From Thermomicrobiales bacterium (GTDB taxonomy: Bacteria; Chloroflexota; Chloroflexia; Thermomicrobiales; UBA6265), in assembly GCA_025928535.1 (NCBI GenBank), contig JAICJJ010000101.1, positions 1 to 8,079 of the forward strand: 8,079 bases of DNA, read 5' to 3'. The notes under the pieces are model-generated. The model was not told the origin of the DNA, did not search any database, and saw only the letters and a program-made list of their open reading frames with translations. The position numbers and the translations under genes are program-made. How positions within the stretch are numbered: the first letter of the stretch is position 1; each line of letters opens with the position of its first letter. This document shows, one piece after another, positions 1 through 5,926 of the stretch.

Positions 1-1098
1 ATCGGCGGCACGCCAGCCAACCGCGACCTCGTCCCCCCGCCGCGCCAGCGGCATGTCGATCGAGGCGGCCTGCTGGCGGGCGATCATCATCACGCCGTCC
101 GGCAGCCGCACGCGGTATTTGCGCGACTCGCCGAGATAGATCACTTCTTCGACCGCGCCGCTGACCCAGTTTTCGCGGCCATGTCGCTCGGCTGCGGACG
201 CGGCGGCGGGAAGGATCAGCGTCTTTTCCGGCCGAACCGTGACGGTCACCCGTTCGCCTATTACGACGGACGGCGAGCCATGCGCCACGAGGTCGGCTCC
301 ATCGCAGCGGAGCCGGATCGCCACGGCGTCGGTTCCGACGACGGCGGCCGGAAGGAAATTCGATTCGCCCAGGAAATCGGCGACGAAACGGGTCGCGGGC
401 CGGTCGTAGAGATCGTCCGGCGGGCCGACCTGCTCGATCCGGCCGCGATCGAACACGGCGATCCGATCGCTCATGACGAGCGCTTCTTCCTGGTCGTGGG
501 TGACGTAAATGACGGTCACGCCGAGGTCGTGGTGAATCTTCTTGATCTCGAGTTGCATCTGTTCGCGCAATTTCTTGTCGAGCGCGCCGAGCGGCTCATC
601 CATCAGCAACAGCGACGGTTCGAAGACGATGGCGCGGGCGAGCGCGATCCGCTGCTGCTGGCCGCCAGAAAGCTCGCGCGGATAGCGCGCGCCGTGGTCG
701 GGCAATTGGACGAGATCGAGCGCCGCCTGGACGCGGCGTATCGCTTCCGCCTTGCGAAGGTTGCGCATCTCGAGGGGGAAGGCGATGTTCCGCGCCACCG
801 TCAGATGAGGGAAAAGGGCGTAGTGCTGAAACACCATGCCGATGTCGCGCTTGTGCGGCGGCAGCAGGGTCAGCGACCGGCCGCCGAGCACAATCGCGCC
901 GGATGTCGGCTGGACGAAGCCGGCGATCATCATCAAGGTCGTCGTCTTGCCTGAGCCAGACGGTCCGAGCAATGTCAGAAATTCGCCTTCGCGCACGGTC
1001 AACGTGATGTCATCGACGGCGACGACTTCGCCGTAGGTCTTGCGCAGGTTGCGAATCTGAAGATCGCCCTGACCGACAAGGCCATTGCCCGAACTCAC
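1..1098 (-). CDS. PotA-like ABC transporter ATP-binding protein (3' end cut by window edge)
   Basis: This is the cytoplasmic ATPase that would power the importer encoded just upstream. Counting from the GTG at 1098, the 366 visible residues show Walker A GPSGSGKTT (45-53), a Q-loop in VFQHYALFP (near 90), signature LSGGQQQR (143-150), Walker B LLLMDEP (163-169), a D-loop (GALD) and the switch histidine in VTHDQEEA (H201). A TOBE-type C-terminal domain follows; VEEVIYLGESRKYRV near 310-325 is typical of the PotA/FbpC/MalK branch. The frame is still open at base 1, so probably only a few residues are missing. I chose GTG 1098 because GAAGGAG lies 8 bases upstream. An in-frame ATG at 1128 would overlap the permease stop as ATGA but has no Shine-Dalgarno sequence; it would add ten residues. 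Family and role are sure, but the transported substrate is unknown. Confidence 0.95.
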   Translation of the reverse strand, partial: MSSGNGLVGQGDLQIRNLRKTYGEVVAVDDITLTVREGEFLTLLGPSGSGKTTTLMMIAGFVQPTSGAIVLGGRSLTLLPPHKRDIGMVFQHYALFPHLTVARNIAFPLEMRNLRKAEAIRRVQAALDLVQLPDHGARYPRELSGGQQQRIALARAIVFEPSLLLMDEPLGALDKKLREQMQLEIKKIHHDLGVTVIYVTHDQEEALVMSDRIAVFDRGRIEQVGPPDDLYDRPATRFVADFLGESNFLPAAVVGTDAVAIRLRCDGADLVAHGSPSVVIGERVTVTVRPEKTLILPAAASAAERHGRENWVSGAVEEVIYLGESRKYRVRLPDGVMMIARQQAASIDMPLARRGDEVAVGWRAAD

Positions 1099-1106
1099 TC
1101 CGGAAG

Positions 1107-1113
1107 CTCCTTC
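1107..1113 (-). promoter_or_regulatory. Ribosome binding site deciding the ATPase start
   Basis: The minus strand reads GAAGGAG here, with AGGAG ending 8 bases before the GTG at 1098. The competing ATG at 1128 has no purine-rich sequence before it. This favours GTG 1098, although translational coupling through the ATGA overlap at 1125-1128 remains possible. Confidence 0.6.
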
Positions 1114-1124
1114 TCGACCGCGCG

Positions 1125-1961
1125 TCATCGGCTCGAACGGCGCAGCAGGCTGACGAGCAGCAGCAGCACGAGCGAAAACCCGAACAGCATCGTCGAGATC
1201 GCGGCGATCGTCGGATCGATCGCGCCGCGGACGTCGGACCACATCTGGACGGCGAGCGGCCGCACCTGGGCGGTGCTGATGAAGAGCGAGACGATGACTT
1301 CGTCGAGCGACGTGACGAGGGCGAAGAGCGCGCCGGAGAGCACGCCGGGGAGAATGAGCGGCAGCGTGATCCGGCGAAACGCGACCAGCGACGACGCCCC
1401 GAGCCCGCGCGCCGCTTGCTCCAGCCGCCGGTCGACTGTGCGCAGGCTGGCGGAGACGGTGACGACGACGAACGGAATCGCCAGCGCCGTGTGCGCCAGG
1501 ATCAGCCCGCTGTACGTGCCGATCAGTCCCCAGAAGCGGAAGACGGCGAAGATGCCGCAGGCCGCGATGATCACCGGCACGATCAATGGCGCCATGAGGA
1601 CAGCGTTGATCAGCCCGGAGCCGGGAAAGGTCGACCGAATCAACGCCAGCGCCGCCGCCGTGCCGAGCGCCGTCGCCAGGATCGTCGTCGGCACGGCGAC
1701 CAGGGCGCTCGTTTTCAGGGCGTTGATCCAGGCGTGATTGCTGAAAAAACTTTGATACCACTGCAGCGACCAACCGGGCGGCGGAAATTGGAGAAATTGG
1801 GCCGAACTGAACGAAATCGGAATCACGATGAAGATCGGCAAGATCAGGAAGATGCCGACGCCGACGCAGAAGAGAGTGAGGAGCGCCCGCCCGGGGTCGA
1901 TCTTCCGCGCCAGCGGCGGGCGCTCGGGAGCCGGAACGGCGGCGCCGACGGCCCGGTTCAC
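1125..1961 (-). CDS. ABC transporter permease, PotC-like (second inner-membrane subunit)
   Basis: The 278-residue protein has about six hydrophobic segments (roughly 27-50, 83-106, 117-141, 149-171, 204-226 and 252-273). It carries the cytoplasmic EAA loop of binding-protein-dependent permeases at 181-206: EQAARGLGAS, then ITLPLILPG. This loop docks on the ATPase. Length and layout fit PotC/YdcV-type permeases. The start is GTG 1961, which overlaps the preceding permease's stop as GTGA. A strong GGAGG (1972-1968) lies 6 bases upstream. The frame stays open further upstream to 2411, but that part is antiparallel-free overlap with the first permease in another frame and is not a plausible permease N-terminus. 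The four-base overlap indicates translational coupling and equimolar subunits. Substrate specificity is not readable. Confidence 0.95.
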   Translation of the reverse strand: MNRAVGAAVPAPERPPLARKIDPGRALLTLFCVGVGIFLILPIFIVIPISFSSAQFLQFPPPGWSLQWYQSFFSNHAWINALKTSALVAVPTTILATALGTAAALALIRSTFPGSGLINAVLMAPLIVPVIIAACGIFAVFRFWGLIGTYSGLILAHTALAIPFVVVTVSASLRTVDRRLEQAARGLGASSLVAFRRITLPLILPGVLSGALFALVTSLDEVIVSLFISTAQVRPLAVQMWSDVRGAIDPTIAAISTMLFGFSLVLLLLVSLLRRSSR

Positions 1962-2854
1962 GCCTGTCCTCCCCAGATGCGGTCGAGTTTGAGGAAGCGG
2001 TTGAGCACCGCCGAGAGAAGGACCGTGCCGACCAGCAAGATGGCGGCGAGGGCCGCGCCGATGCCCCATTCCCCGAATTCGCCGATCTGTTGCTGGATCA
2101 ACTGGGCAATCATGATGTCGCCGGGCCCGCCAAGCAAGGCGGGCGTGATGTAGTAGCCGAGCGCCAGGATGAAGACGAGCAGCACGCCGGCGATCACGCC
2201 CGGCAGGCTGAGCGGCAAGAAGACCCGGATGAACGCCCGCGCCGGCGGGGCGCCGAGATTCGCGGCCGCCTGGAGGTAGCCACGGTCGATGCGGCTCATT
2301 ACCGCGAAGAGCGGAAAGACCATGAAGGGGAGCAAGATCTGGGTCATGCCGATGTAGACGCCGATCCGGTTGTGAACGAGATCGAGTGGCTCGGCAATCA
2401 ACCCGCTCCACTCCAGCGCCCGATTGACGAGGCCGCGCCGCTGCAGCAAGACAAGCCAGGCGTAGGTGCGCACGAGGATGCTCGTCCAGAACGGCACGAG
2501 CACGACGAAGGCCATCAGCCGCTGGACGCTGGGCGATCCGGTCGCCATCAGGTAGGCGTACGGATAGCCGAGCGCCAGCGTGAGCAGGGTCACGACGCCG
2601 CTGATGACGACGGTGTTGGCCAGAACCCGCAGATAGAGCGATTCGTGGACGATCGCGGCGTAGTTCTGGATGCCCCAGACCGGAAACGAGAGGCTGCGCA
2701 GCAGCAAGAGCCCGACCGGATAGACGAAGGTGATCAGCAGAAAGAGCGCCGCCGGAGCCACGAGCGCCGCCGAACCGAATCGCACGCCGTCGCTCGACGC
2801 GGGGCGGAAGACGCCGACCTCCGGCCGCTTGGCGATGTGGCGAACGATGGCCAT
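1958..2854 (-). CDS. ABC transporter permease, PotB-like (first inner-membrane subunit)
   Basis: The 298-residue protein has a ~25-residue polar N-terminus and about six membrane segments (near 28-52, 79-103, 112-135, 164-188, 215-240 and 265-285). The EAA loop is at about 194-219 (YLQAAANLGA, then VFLPLSLPG). The block FVVLVPFWTSILVRTYAW (116-133) and the later LGYYITPALLGGP (232-244) are hallmarks of the PotB/PotH family. It would pair with the permease encoded next to form the pore. ATG 2854 has only a weak purine stretch upstream (GGATGG), so initiation may be less efficient than for its neighbours. It lies 78 bases after the solute-binding protein gene, with a strong hairpin in between, so its expression may be set below that of the binding protein. 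Confidence 0.95.
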   Translation of the reverse strand: MAIVRHIAKRPEVGVFRPASSDGVRFGSAALVAPAALFLLITFVYPVGLLLLRSLSFPVWGIQNYAAIVHESLYLRVLANTVVISGVVTLLTLALGYPYAYLMATGSPSVQRLMAFVVLVPFWTSILVRTYAWLVLLQRRGLVNRALEWSGLIAEPLDLVHNRIGVYIGMTQILLPFMVFPLFAVMSRIDRGYLQAAANLGAPPARAFIRVFLPLSLPGVIAGVLLVFILALGYYITPALLGGPGDIMIAQLIQQQIGEFGEWGIGAALAAILLVGTVLLSAVLNRFLKLDRIWGGQA

Positions 2855-2880
2855 GCTAGGCGATCCATCCGGCAGCCGCG

Positions 2881-2903
2881 CGGGCGCGGCATCGCCGCGC
2901 CCG
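2881..2903 (-). promoter_or_regulatory. Perfect intergenic hairpin between binding-protein and permease genes
   Basis: A 10-bp perfect inverted repeat (2881-2890 with 2894-2903) encloses a 3-base loop, and all ten pairs are G-C. No T-run follows on the minus strand, so it is not a canonical intrinsic terminator. Hairpins at this spot in other ABC operons, between binding protein and permease, protect the upstream mRNA from 3' exonucleases or partly stop transcription, so that binding protein is made in excess. The pairing is seen directly; the role is inferred from position. Confidence 0.6.
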
Positions 2904-2932
2904 TCCCGCCGCGTCTTTTCTGACTCCGGGCG

Positions 2933-4051
2933 TCACGACATGAGCCATTGGTTCCAGCGGTCGCTGACAGTCTTCAGATTGTCGCGCCAGTAGGCGACGT
3001 TGATCAGGATCCCCTTTTCGCGGTTGCCCGGGGTGGTCGAAAGCCAGGGCGCGACCTTGGGATCGACCAACTTGATCGCGGCCGGATTGGTCGGCGCGTA
3101 GGCGATCTCGTTCGCCATGATCGCCTGCTGCGCCGGCTGGCCGGCGAACTGGATGAACGCCATCGCCACGTCGGCGTTGGCGGCGCCCTTCGGCACGACG
3201 AAGTAATCGACGCTTTGGATGTTGCCGTTCCATTCGACGGCGATCGGCGCGCCTTTCTTGGCGGCGTCGTAGGCGCGGCCGTTCAGGATGAGGCCGAGGT
3301 TCACCTCGCCGTCGATGAACAACTGCTGGGACTGCGAGTTGGTGTCCCACCAGATGACGTCGTTTTTGATCGTGTCGAACTTGGCGAAGGCGCGGTCGAT
3401 GTCGAGCGGGTAGAGTTTGTCCGTCGGCACGCCGTCGGCCATCAGCGCCACTTCCATGTTCACGTCCGGCGAGCCGCCGGGGAAGGTGCGCTTGCCCGGA
3501 AACTTCTTGACGTCGAAGACGTCGGCCCAGTTCGTCGGATGATTTTCCGGGCTGTAGACTTCGGTGTTGTAGCCGATGTTGTTCGACCAGACGATCGTGC
3601 CGACGCCGTAGTCGTGCGTGTAGTCCGGGATCAGCGCCGAGCGGTCGACCACCTTGTAATCGATCGGCTCGAAGATGCCGTCTTGCGACGCGTTGTAGAG
3701 AAACGAGTCGGTCACGTCGACCACGTCCCAGGTGGAATGGCCCGATTCCCCCATCGCCCGCGTCTTGGCGTCGTCGACCGGGCCGTCTTGCAGGACGTTC
3801 ACGCCGTCGGCGGCCGCGAAGGGATCGCAAAACGCCTTCTTTTGCACGTCCTGATAGGCGCCGCCCCAACTGGCGAACGTCATCTGGCGCCCTTTGAAGG
3901 CGCCGGTCGCCGCCGGGGTCGATTGAGCGACACTCAGCCGCGGCGATGAGCCGGCCAGCGCCAGTCCTGCGAGCGCGCCGACGCCCTGCACGACGCGACG
4001 GCGCGACCGAACCTGTTCGACAAACCGCCGGAACTGATACGCATCGTTCAC
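2933..4051 (-). CDS. PotD-like ABC transporter solute-binding protein with Tat signal
   Basis: This 372-residue extracytoplasmic binding protein belongs to the spermidine/putrescine-type group (COG0687-like). The N-terminus has a twin-arginine motif, SRRRVVQG (16-23), a hydrophobic core (24-34) and a likely cleavage site near SVA|QS (40-44), so it should be exported folded. There is no lipobox cysteine; the only cysteine I see is C75. The mature part opens with MTFASWGGAYQDVQKKAF (57-74), the SWGGAY pattern typical of this family. Aromatic-rich stretches such as DVIWWDTN (231-238) probably line the ligand site. GTG 4051 is chosen because AAGGAG lies 7 bases upstream. It heads the transporter genes, 67 bases after the flavin oxidoreductase. 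The family covers polyamines, opines and other cationic or amino-acid-like ligands, so the ligand is undetermined. Confidence 0.93.
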   Translation of the reverse strand: MNDAYQFRRFVEQVRSRRRVVQGVGALAGLALAGSSPRLSVAQSTPAATGAFKGRQMTFASWGGAYQDVQKKAFCDPFAAADGVNVLQDGPVDDAKTRAMGESGHSTWDVVDVTDSFLYNASQDGIFEPIDYKVVDRSALIPDYTHDYGVGTIVWSNNIGYNTEVYSPENHPTNWADVFDVKKFPGKRTFPGGSPDVNMEVALMADGVPTDKLYPLDIDRAFAKFDTIKNDVIWWDTNSQSQQLFIDGEVNLGLILNGRAYDAAKKGAPIAVEWNGNIQSVDYFVVPKGAANADVAMAFIQFAGQPAQQAIMANEIAYAPTNPAAIKLVDPKVAPWLSTTPGNREKGILINVAYWRDNLKTVSDRWNQWLMS

Positions 4052-4058
4052 GCGCGCT

Positions 4059-4064
4059 CTCCTT
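4059..4064 (-). promoter_or_regulatory. Ribosome binding site for the solute-binding protein
   Basis: AAGGAG on the minus strand ends 7 bases before the GTG at 4051. It supports this non-ATG start. The rest of the 67-base gap (4052-4118) shows no convincing promoter or terminator. Confidence 0.6.
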
Positions 4065-4118
4065 CGAGGCTTGGCGATCTCGCGTCGCTGCGATGGTCCG
4101 TCGATCGGCCGTCGTCGG

Positions 4119-5183
4119 TCAGTCCGCCGCGGCCTCCGCTTCGACCCGTGTGAAATGCGGCATCACTTCGCTGGCGAAGAGTTCCAGGGAGCGCATGGTC
4201 AACTCATGCGGCAACCCGAGATTGGCGCCGAAGCAATAGAGATCGACGCCGACCGCTTCGTATGCCCGCAACTTGCGAACGACTTCGTCCGGCGTGCCGA
4301 ACATCAGATTTTCATGGATCGCTTCGGGCACGAAATTGGCCTTCGCCGCGTGATCGGCGAGGCTGATTGGCTGGGGGAACCCATTGACGACGCCGCTGGC
4401 GTTGCTGAAGAGCGCTTCGAAGACCCGGGCGTTGGTGCGGGCGGCCTCCACCGGGATCATCCAATCGTCCGGCGAGTCATAGACATACGACGTCCGCAGG
4501 ACCATGAACCGGGGTCGCGGCGTTCCGGGATTGTCCGCCAGGGCCTGGTTGAATTTGCGCGCCAGATTCTCGACCTCGCTGAACGGCTGGTTGAGCGGCG
4601 TCGCCATGACGTTCAGGCCGTTTTTCATCGCCCAGTCGTAAGTGTTCGGGTCGCGCGCCGCGACCCAGAGCGGCGGATGCGGCTGCTGCAGCGGCTTCGG
4701 CACGGCGGTGGCGGTCGGAAAACTCCACAAGACGCCCTCGTGCGCGTAGTCGCCGGCCCAGAGGCGCTTCAACGCCGGCACGATCTCGCGCAGGTAGGCG
4801 TCGCCTTGCTGCTGGGGGATGCCGCCGGCCATCCGGTCGAATTCGTACTGGTAGGCGCCGCGGCCGAATCCGACTTCGAGCCGCCCGCCGGTCAGCAGGT
4901 CGGTCAGCCCGATTTCGCCGGCGAGGCGAATCGGATGCCAGTAGGGGGCGACCACGACCGCGGTGCCGAGCCGGATGCGCTCGGTGCGGCTCGCCCAATG
5001 GGTGAGCATCGTCAGCGGATTGGGGGCGACGGTGTACTCGATGCAGTGATGTTCGGCGGCCCAGGCGATCTCGAAGCCGGCGGCGTCGGCGAACGTGACG
5101 ATATCGACGAGTTGCGCGAGCGCTTCTTCCATCGTCGTCTCGGCGCTGTCCCGCCCCAAATCGACCGCGATCGAAAATTTCAT
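4119..5183 (-). CDS. LLM class (luciferase-like) flavin-dependent oxidoreductase
   Basis: The 354-residue protein belongs to the bacterial luciferase-like TIM-barrel family. These enzymes use reduced FMN or F420 and often O2 to oxidise organic substrates. Visible family features are the N-terminal strand MKFSIAVDLG, then WAAEHHCIEY (41-50, the EHH typical of luciferase-like enzymes), RIRLGTAVVV (69-78), HPIRLAGEIGLTDLLTGGR (83-101), VGFGRGAYQYEF (104-115), PPLWVAARDP (170-179) and the C-terminal GTPDEVVRKL (296-305). Length is normal for the family. I chose ATG 5183 because GGGAGGA lies just upstream (4-base gap). The ATG at 5195 contains that same site and is less likely. The frame stays open to a GTG at 5429, but that extension looks non-coding. 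It precedes the transporter on the same strand, so it may oxidise the imported compound. Substrate and flavin type (FMN versus F420) are not decidable. Confidence 0.93.
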   Translation of the reverse strand: MKFSIAVDLGRDSAETTMEEALAQLVDIVTFADAAGFEIAWAAEHHCIEYTVAPNPLTMLTHWASRTERIRLGTAVVVAPYWHPIRLAGEIGLTDLLTGGRLEVGFGRGAYQYEFDRMAGGIPQQQGDAYLREIVPALKRLWAGDYAHEGVLWSFPTATAVPKPLQQPHPPLWVAARDPNTYDWAMKNGLNVMATPLNQPFSEVENLARKFNQALADNPGTPRPRFMVLRTSYVYDSPDDWMIPVEAARTNARVFEALFSNASGVVNGFPQPISLADHAAKANFVPEAIHENLMFGTPDEVVRKLRAYEAVGVDLYCFGANLGLPHELTMRSLELFASEVMPHFTRVEAEAAAD

Positions 5184-5187
5184 GCTT

Positions 5188-5192
5188 CCTCC
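5188..5192 (-). promoter_or_regulatory. Ribosome binding site of the LLM oxidoreductase
   Basis: GGAGG on the minus strand, within GGGAGGA, sits 4 bases before ATG 5183. It also lies inside the possible upstream start at 5195, which argues against that start. A CCTCC in the structured leader (minus strand, 5249-5245) is fully complementary to it. Confidence 0.55.
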
Positions 5193-5202
5193 CATGTCCA
5201 CG

Positions 5203-5286
5203 CCTGGGACCGGGCGCCGTTCATTCCCCAGGTCGTCGCTCGCTGGAGGCTGTCCAGAGTTCCGGCCCGCTCCTGCGGGCGACGAC
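5203..5286 (-). other. Structured intergenic element with nested inverted repeats (possible mRNA leader or dispersed repeat)
   Basis: Within 84 bases four perfect inverted repeats are packed. 5203-5208 pairs with 5227-5232 (CCTGGG/CCCAGG). 5232-5239 pairs with 5279-5286 (GTCGTCGC/GCGACGAC). Inside the latter, 5243-5247 pairs with 5253-5257 (CTGGA/TCCAG) and 5265-5270 with 5275-5280 (GCCCGC/GCGGGC). The last pair shares two bases with the enclosing stem. On the minus strand this folds as a three-way junction followed by a hairpin, ending about 10 bases before the ribosome binding site of the oxidoreductase. The pairings are read from the sequence. Whether this is a cis-regulatory leader, a non-coding RNA or a copy of a dispersed palindromic repeat is not known. 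Confidence 0.45.
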
Positions 5287-5300
5287 AACGCATGCCGAAC

Positions 5301-5329
5301 ATGGTAGAGGAGCCCAGGAAGCGCGTCTT
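5301..5329 (-). promoter_or_regulatory. Weak candidate promoter upstream of the structured leader
   Basis: The minus strand has TACCAT (5306-5301, four of six matches to TATAAT). A 17-base spacer separates it from AAGACG (5329-5324, three of six to TTGACA). Transcription would begin just before the structured element, making that element the leader of the oxidoreductase-transporter operon. The match is poor and may be chance. Confidence 0.15.
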
Positions 5330-5360
5330 CATCGGATTTCATGGAACCTGACGCGAATCG

Positions 5361-5379
5361 TTCCTCCGGTTCGGAGGAA
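5361..5379 (-). other. Perfect 8-bp hairpin downstream of the CMD gene
   Basis: TTCCTCCG (5361-5368) and CGGAGGAA (5372-5379) form a perfect stem with a 3-base loop. It lies 46 bases after the CMD stop codon. No T-tract follows on either strand, so it is not a standard intrinsic terminator. It could stabilise the 3' end of the upstream mRNA or separate the CMD and oxidoreductase units. Confidence 0.4.
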
Positions 5380-5425
5380 GCGTCGCTGGCCCGCGCCGGC
5401 CGCAGCAATCGCAAGTGGGCTACGG

Positions 5426-5815
5426 TCACTCAGCCGGTTCGGCCGCTGCCTCGGCCAGCACCTTGCGTCCGATGCGAAACGCCTCGACGCCGGCCGGAAT
5501 GCCGGCGTAGATCGCGATCTGGATGAGGGTTTCCCGCAGTTCGTCGACCGTGCAGCCGTTGCGCAGCGCGCCGCGAAAGTGAATCTCGAATTCGTGCGGG
5601 CGATTGAGGGCGGCAAGCAAACAGAGAACATTCAGACTGCGCTGTCGGCGCGAAAGGCCGTCGCGCCCCCAGGAGGCGCCCCAGCAATATTCGGTGACGA
5701 GTCGTTGAAAGTCGTCGTTGAAGGCGTCGACGTTACGCAGCGCGTTGTCGACGTAGCGGTCGCCGAGAACCTCCCGACGAATGCCGAGGCCCGTTTCATA
5801 GCGTTCGTTGGTCAT
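5426..5815 (-). CDS. Carboxymuconolactone decarboxylase (CMD/PcaC-like) family protein
   Basis: This 129-residue small all-helical protein is of the CMD family. It resembles 4-carboxymuconolactone decarboxylase (PcaC), which in the protocatechuate branch of the beta-ketoadipate pathway removes CO2 from the lactone. Supporting blocks are ERYETGLGIRREVLGDRYVD (4-23), EYCWGASWGRDGLSRRQRSL (42-61), then LLAALNRPHEFEIHFRGAL (66-84, with H79) and ETLIQIAIYAGIPAGVEAF (95-113). It lacks the CxxC pair of the AhpD peroxidase branch, so a disulfide-reductase role is unlikely. ATG 5815 is preferred: GGAGG lies 9 bases upstream, and the conserved N-terminus begins there. An open frame reaching 5869 adds an unconserved 18 residues. 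No other pca gene is in view, so the true substrate may differ from PcaC's. It lies between the regulator and the flavin oxidoreductase. Confidence 0.92.
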   Translation of the reverse strand: MTNERYETGLGIRREVLGDRYVDNALRNVDAFNDDFQRLVTEYCWGASWGRDGLSRRQRSLNVLCLLAALNRPHEFEIHFRGALRNGCTVDELRETLIQIAIYAGIPAGVEAFRIGRKVLAEAAAEPAE

Positions 5816-5824
5816 GCGCTTGTT

Positions 5825-5829
5825 CCTCC
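5825..5829 (-). promoter_or_regulatory. Ribosome binding site deciding the CMD start
   Basis: GGAGG on the minus strand ends 9 bases before ATG 5815 and lies inside the longer open frame. This supports the shorter 129-residue protein. Confidence 0.6.
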
Positions 5830-5844
5830 CATCGAATCCGGTCG

Positions 5845-5864
5845 GCGGCTTCCGCGAAAGCCGC
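5845..5864 (-). other. Small hairpin in the CMD upstream region
   Basis: GCGGCTT (5845-5851) pairs with AAGCCGC (5858-5864) around a 6-base loop, about 15 bases upstream of the CMD ribosome binding site. The 111-base gap between the regulator's stop and the CMD start otherwise shows no clear terminator or promoter. In GC-rich DNA a 7-bp stem can arise by chance. Confidence 0.25.
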
Positions 5865-5926
5865 GCCACGCTATCAAGCGCGGCGCGGAGGCGTCCAGAG
5901 ACAAAAGTCGGGCGCCGGCGGCTCGA

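Noticed and set aside
181..954. Plus-strand open frame of 257 codons.
   Set aside because: It is antisense to the ATPase gene, whose Walker A, signature and Walker B motifs are clear. The plus-strand product is charged and low in hydrophobic residues, as expected for a GC-rich shadow frame.
1962..2411. In-frame upstream extension of the second permease to an ATG at 2411 (428 residues).
   Set aside because: The extra part lies inside the first permease gene in another frame, is Arg/Pro-rich and not hydrophobic. GTG 1961 with GGAGG 6 bases upstream gives a normal-length permease.
2948..3949. Plus-strand open frame of 333 codons opposite the binding-protein gene.
   Set aside because: It is the complement of the solute-binding protein, rich in Arg, Asp and Val with no recognisable domain. 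The minus-strand reading has a signal peptide, a ribosome site and family motifs.
4052..4118. Search for a promoter or terminator between the LLM and binding-protein genes.
   Set aside because: Apart from the AAGGAG ribosome site and a CGATCG palindrome nothing stands out, so read-through from the LLM gene is the simplest view.
5184..5429. The LLM oxidoreductase frame stays open upstream to a GTG at 5429, which overlaps the CMD stop as GTGA, suggesting an 82-residue N-terminal extension.
   Set aside because: The extension has no recognisable domain, no ribosome site at 5429, and contains the inverted repeats. The family's conserved N-terminal strand begins at ATG 5183, which has its own GGGAGGA. 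Open frames of this length are common in GC-rich DNA.
5816..5926. Possible intrinsic terminator after the regulator (GC-rich stretch followed by CTTTTGTC on the minus strand near 5903-5920).
   Set aside because: No convincing stem precedes the short T-run; the GC-rich part contains only short palindromes (GGCGCC, GCCGGC).
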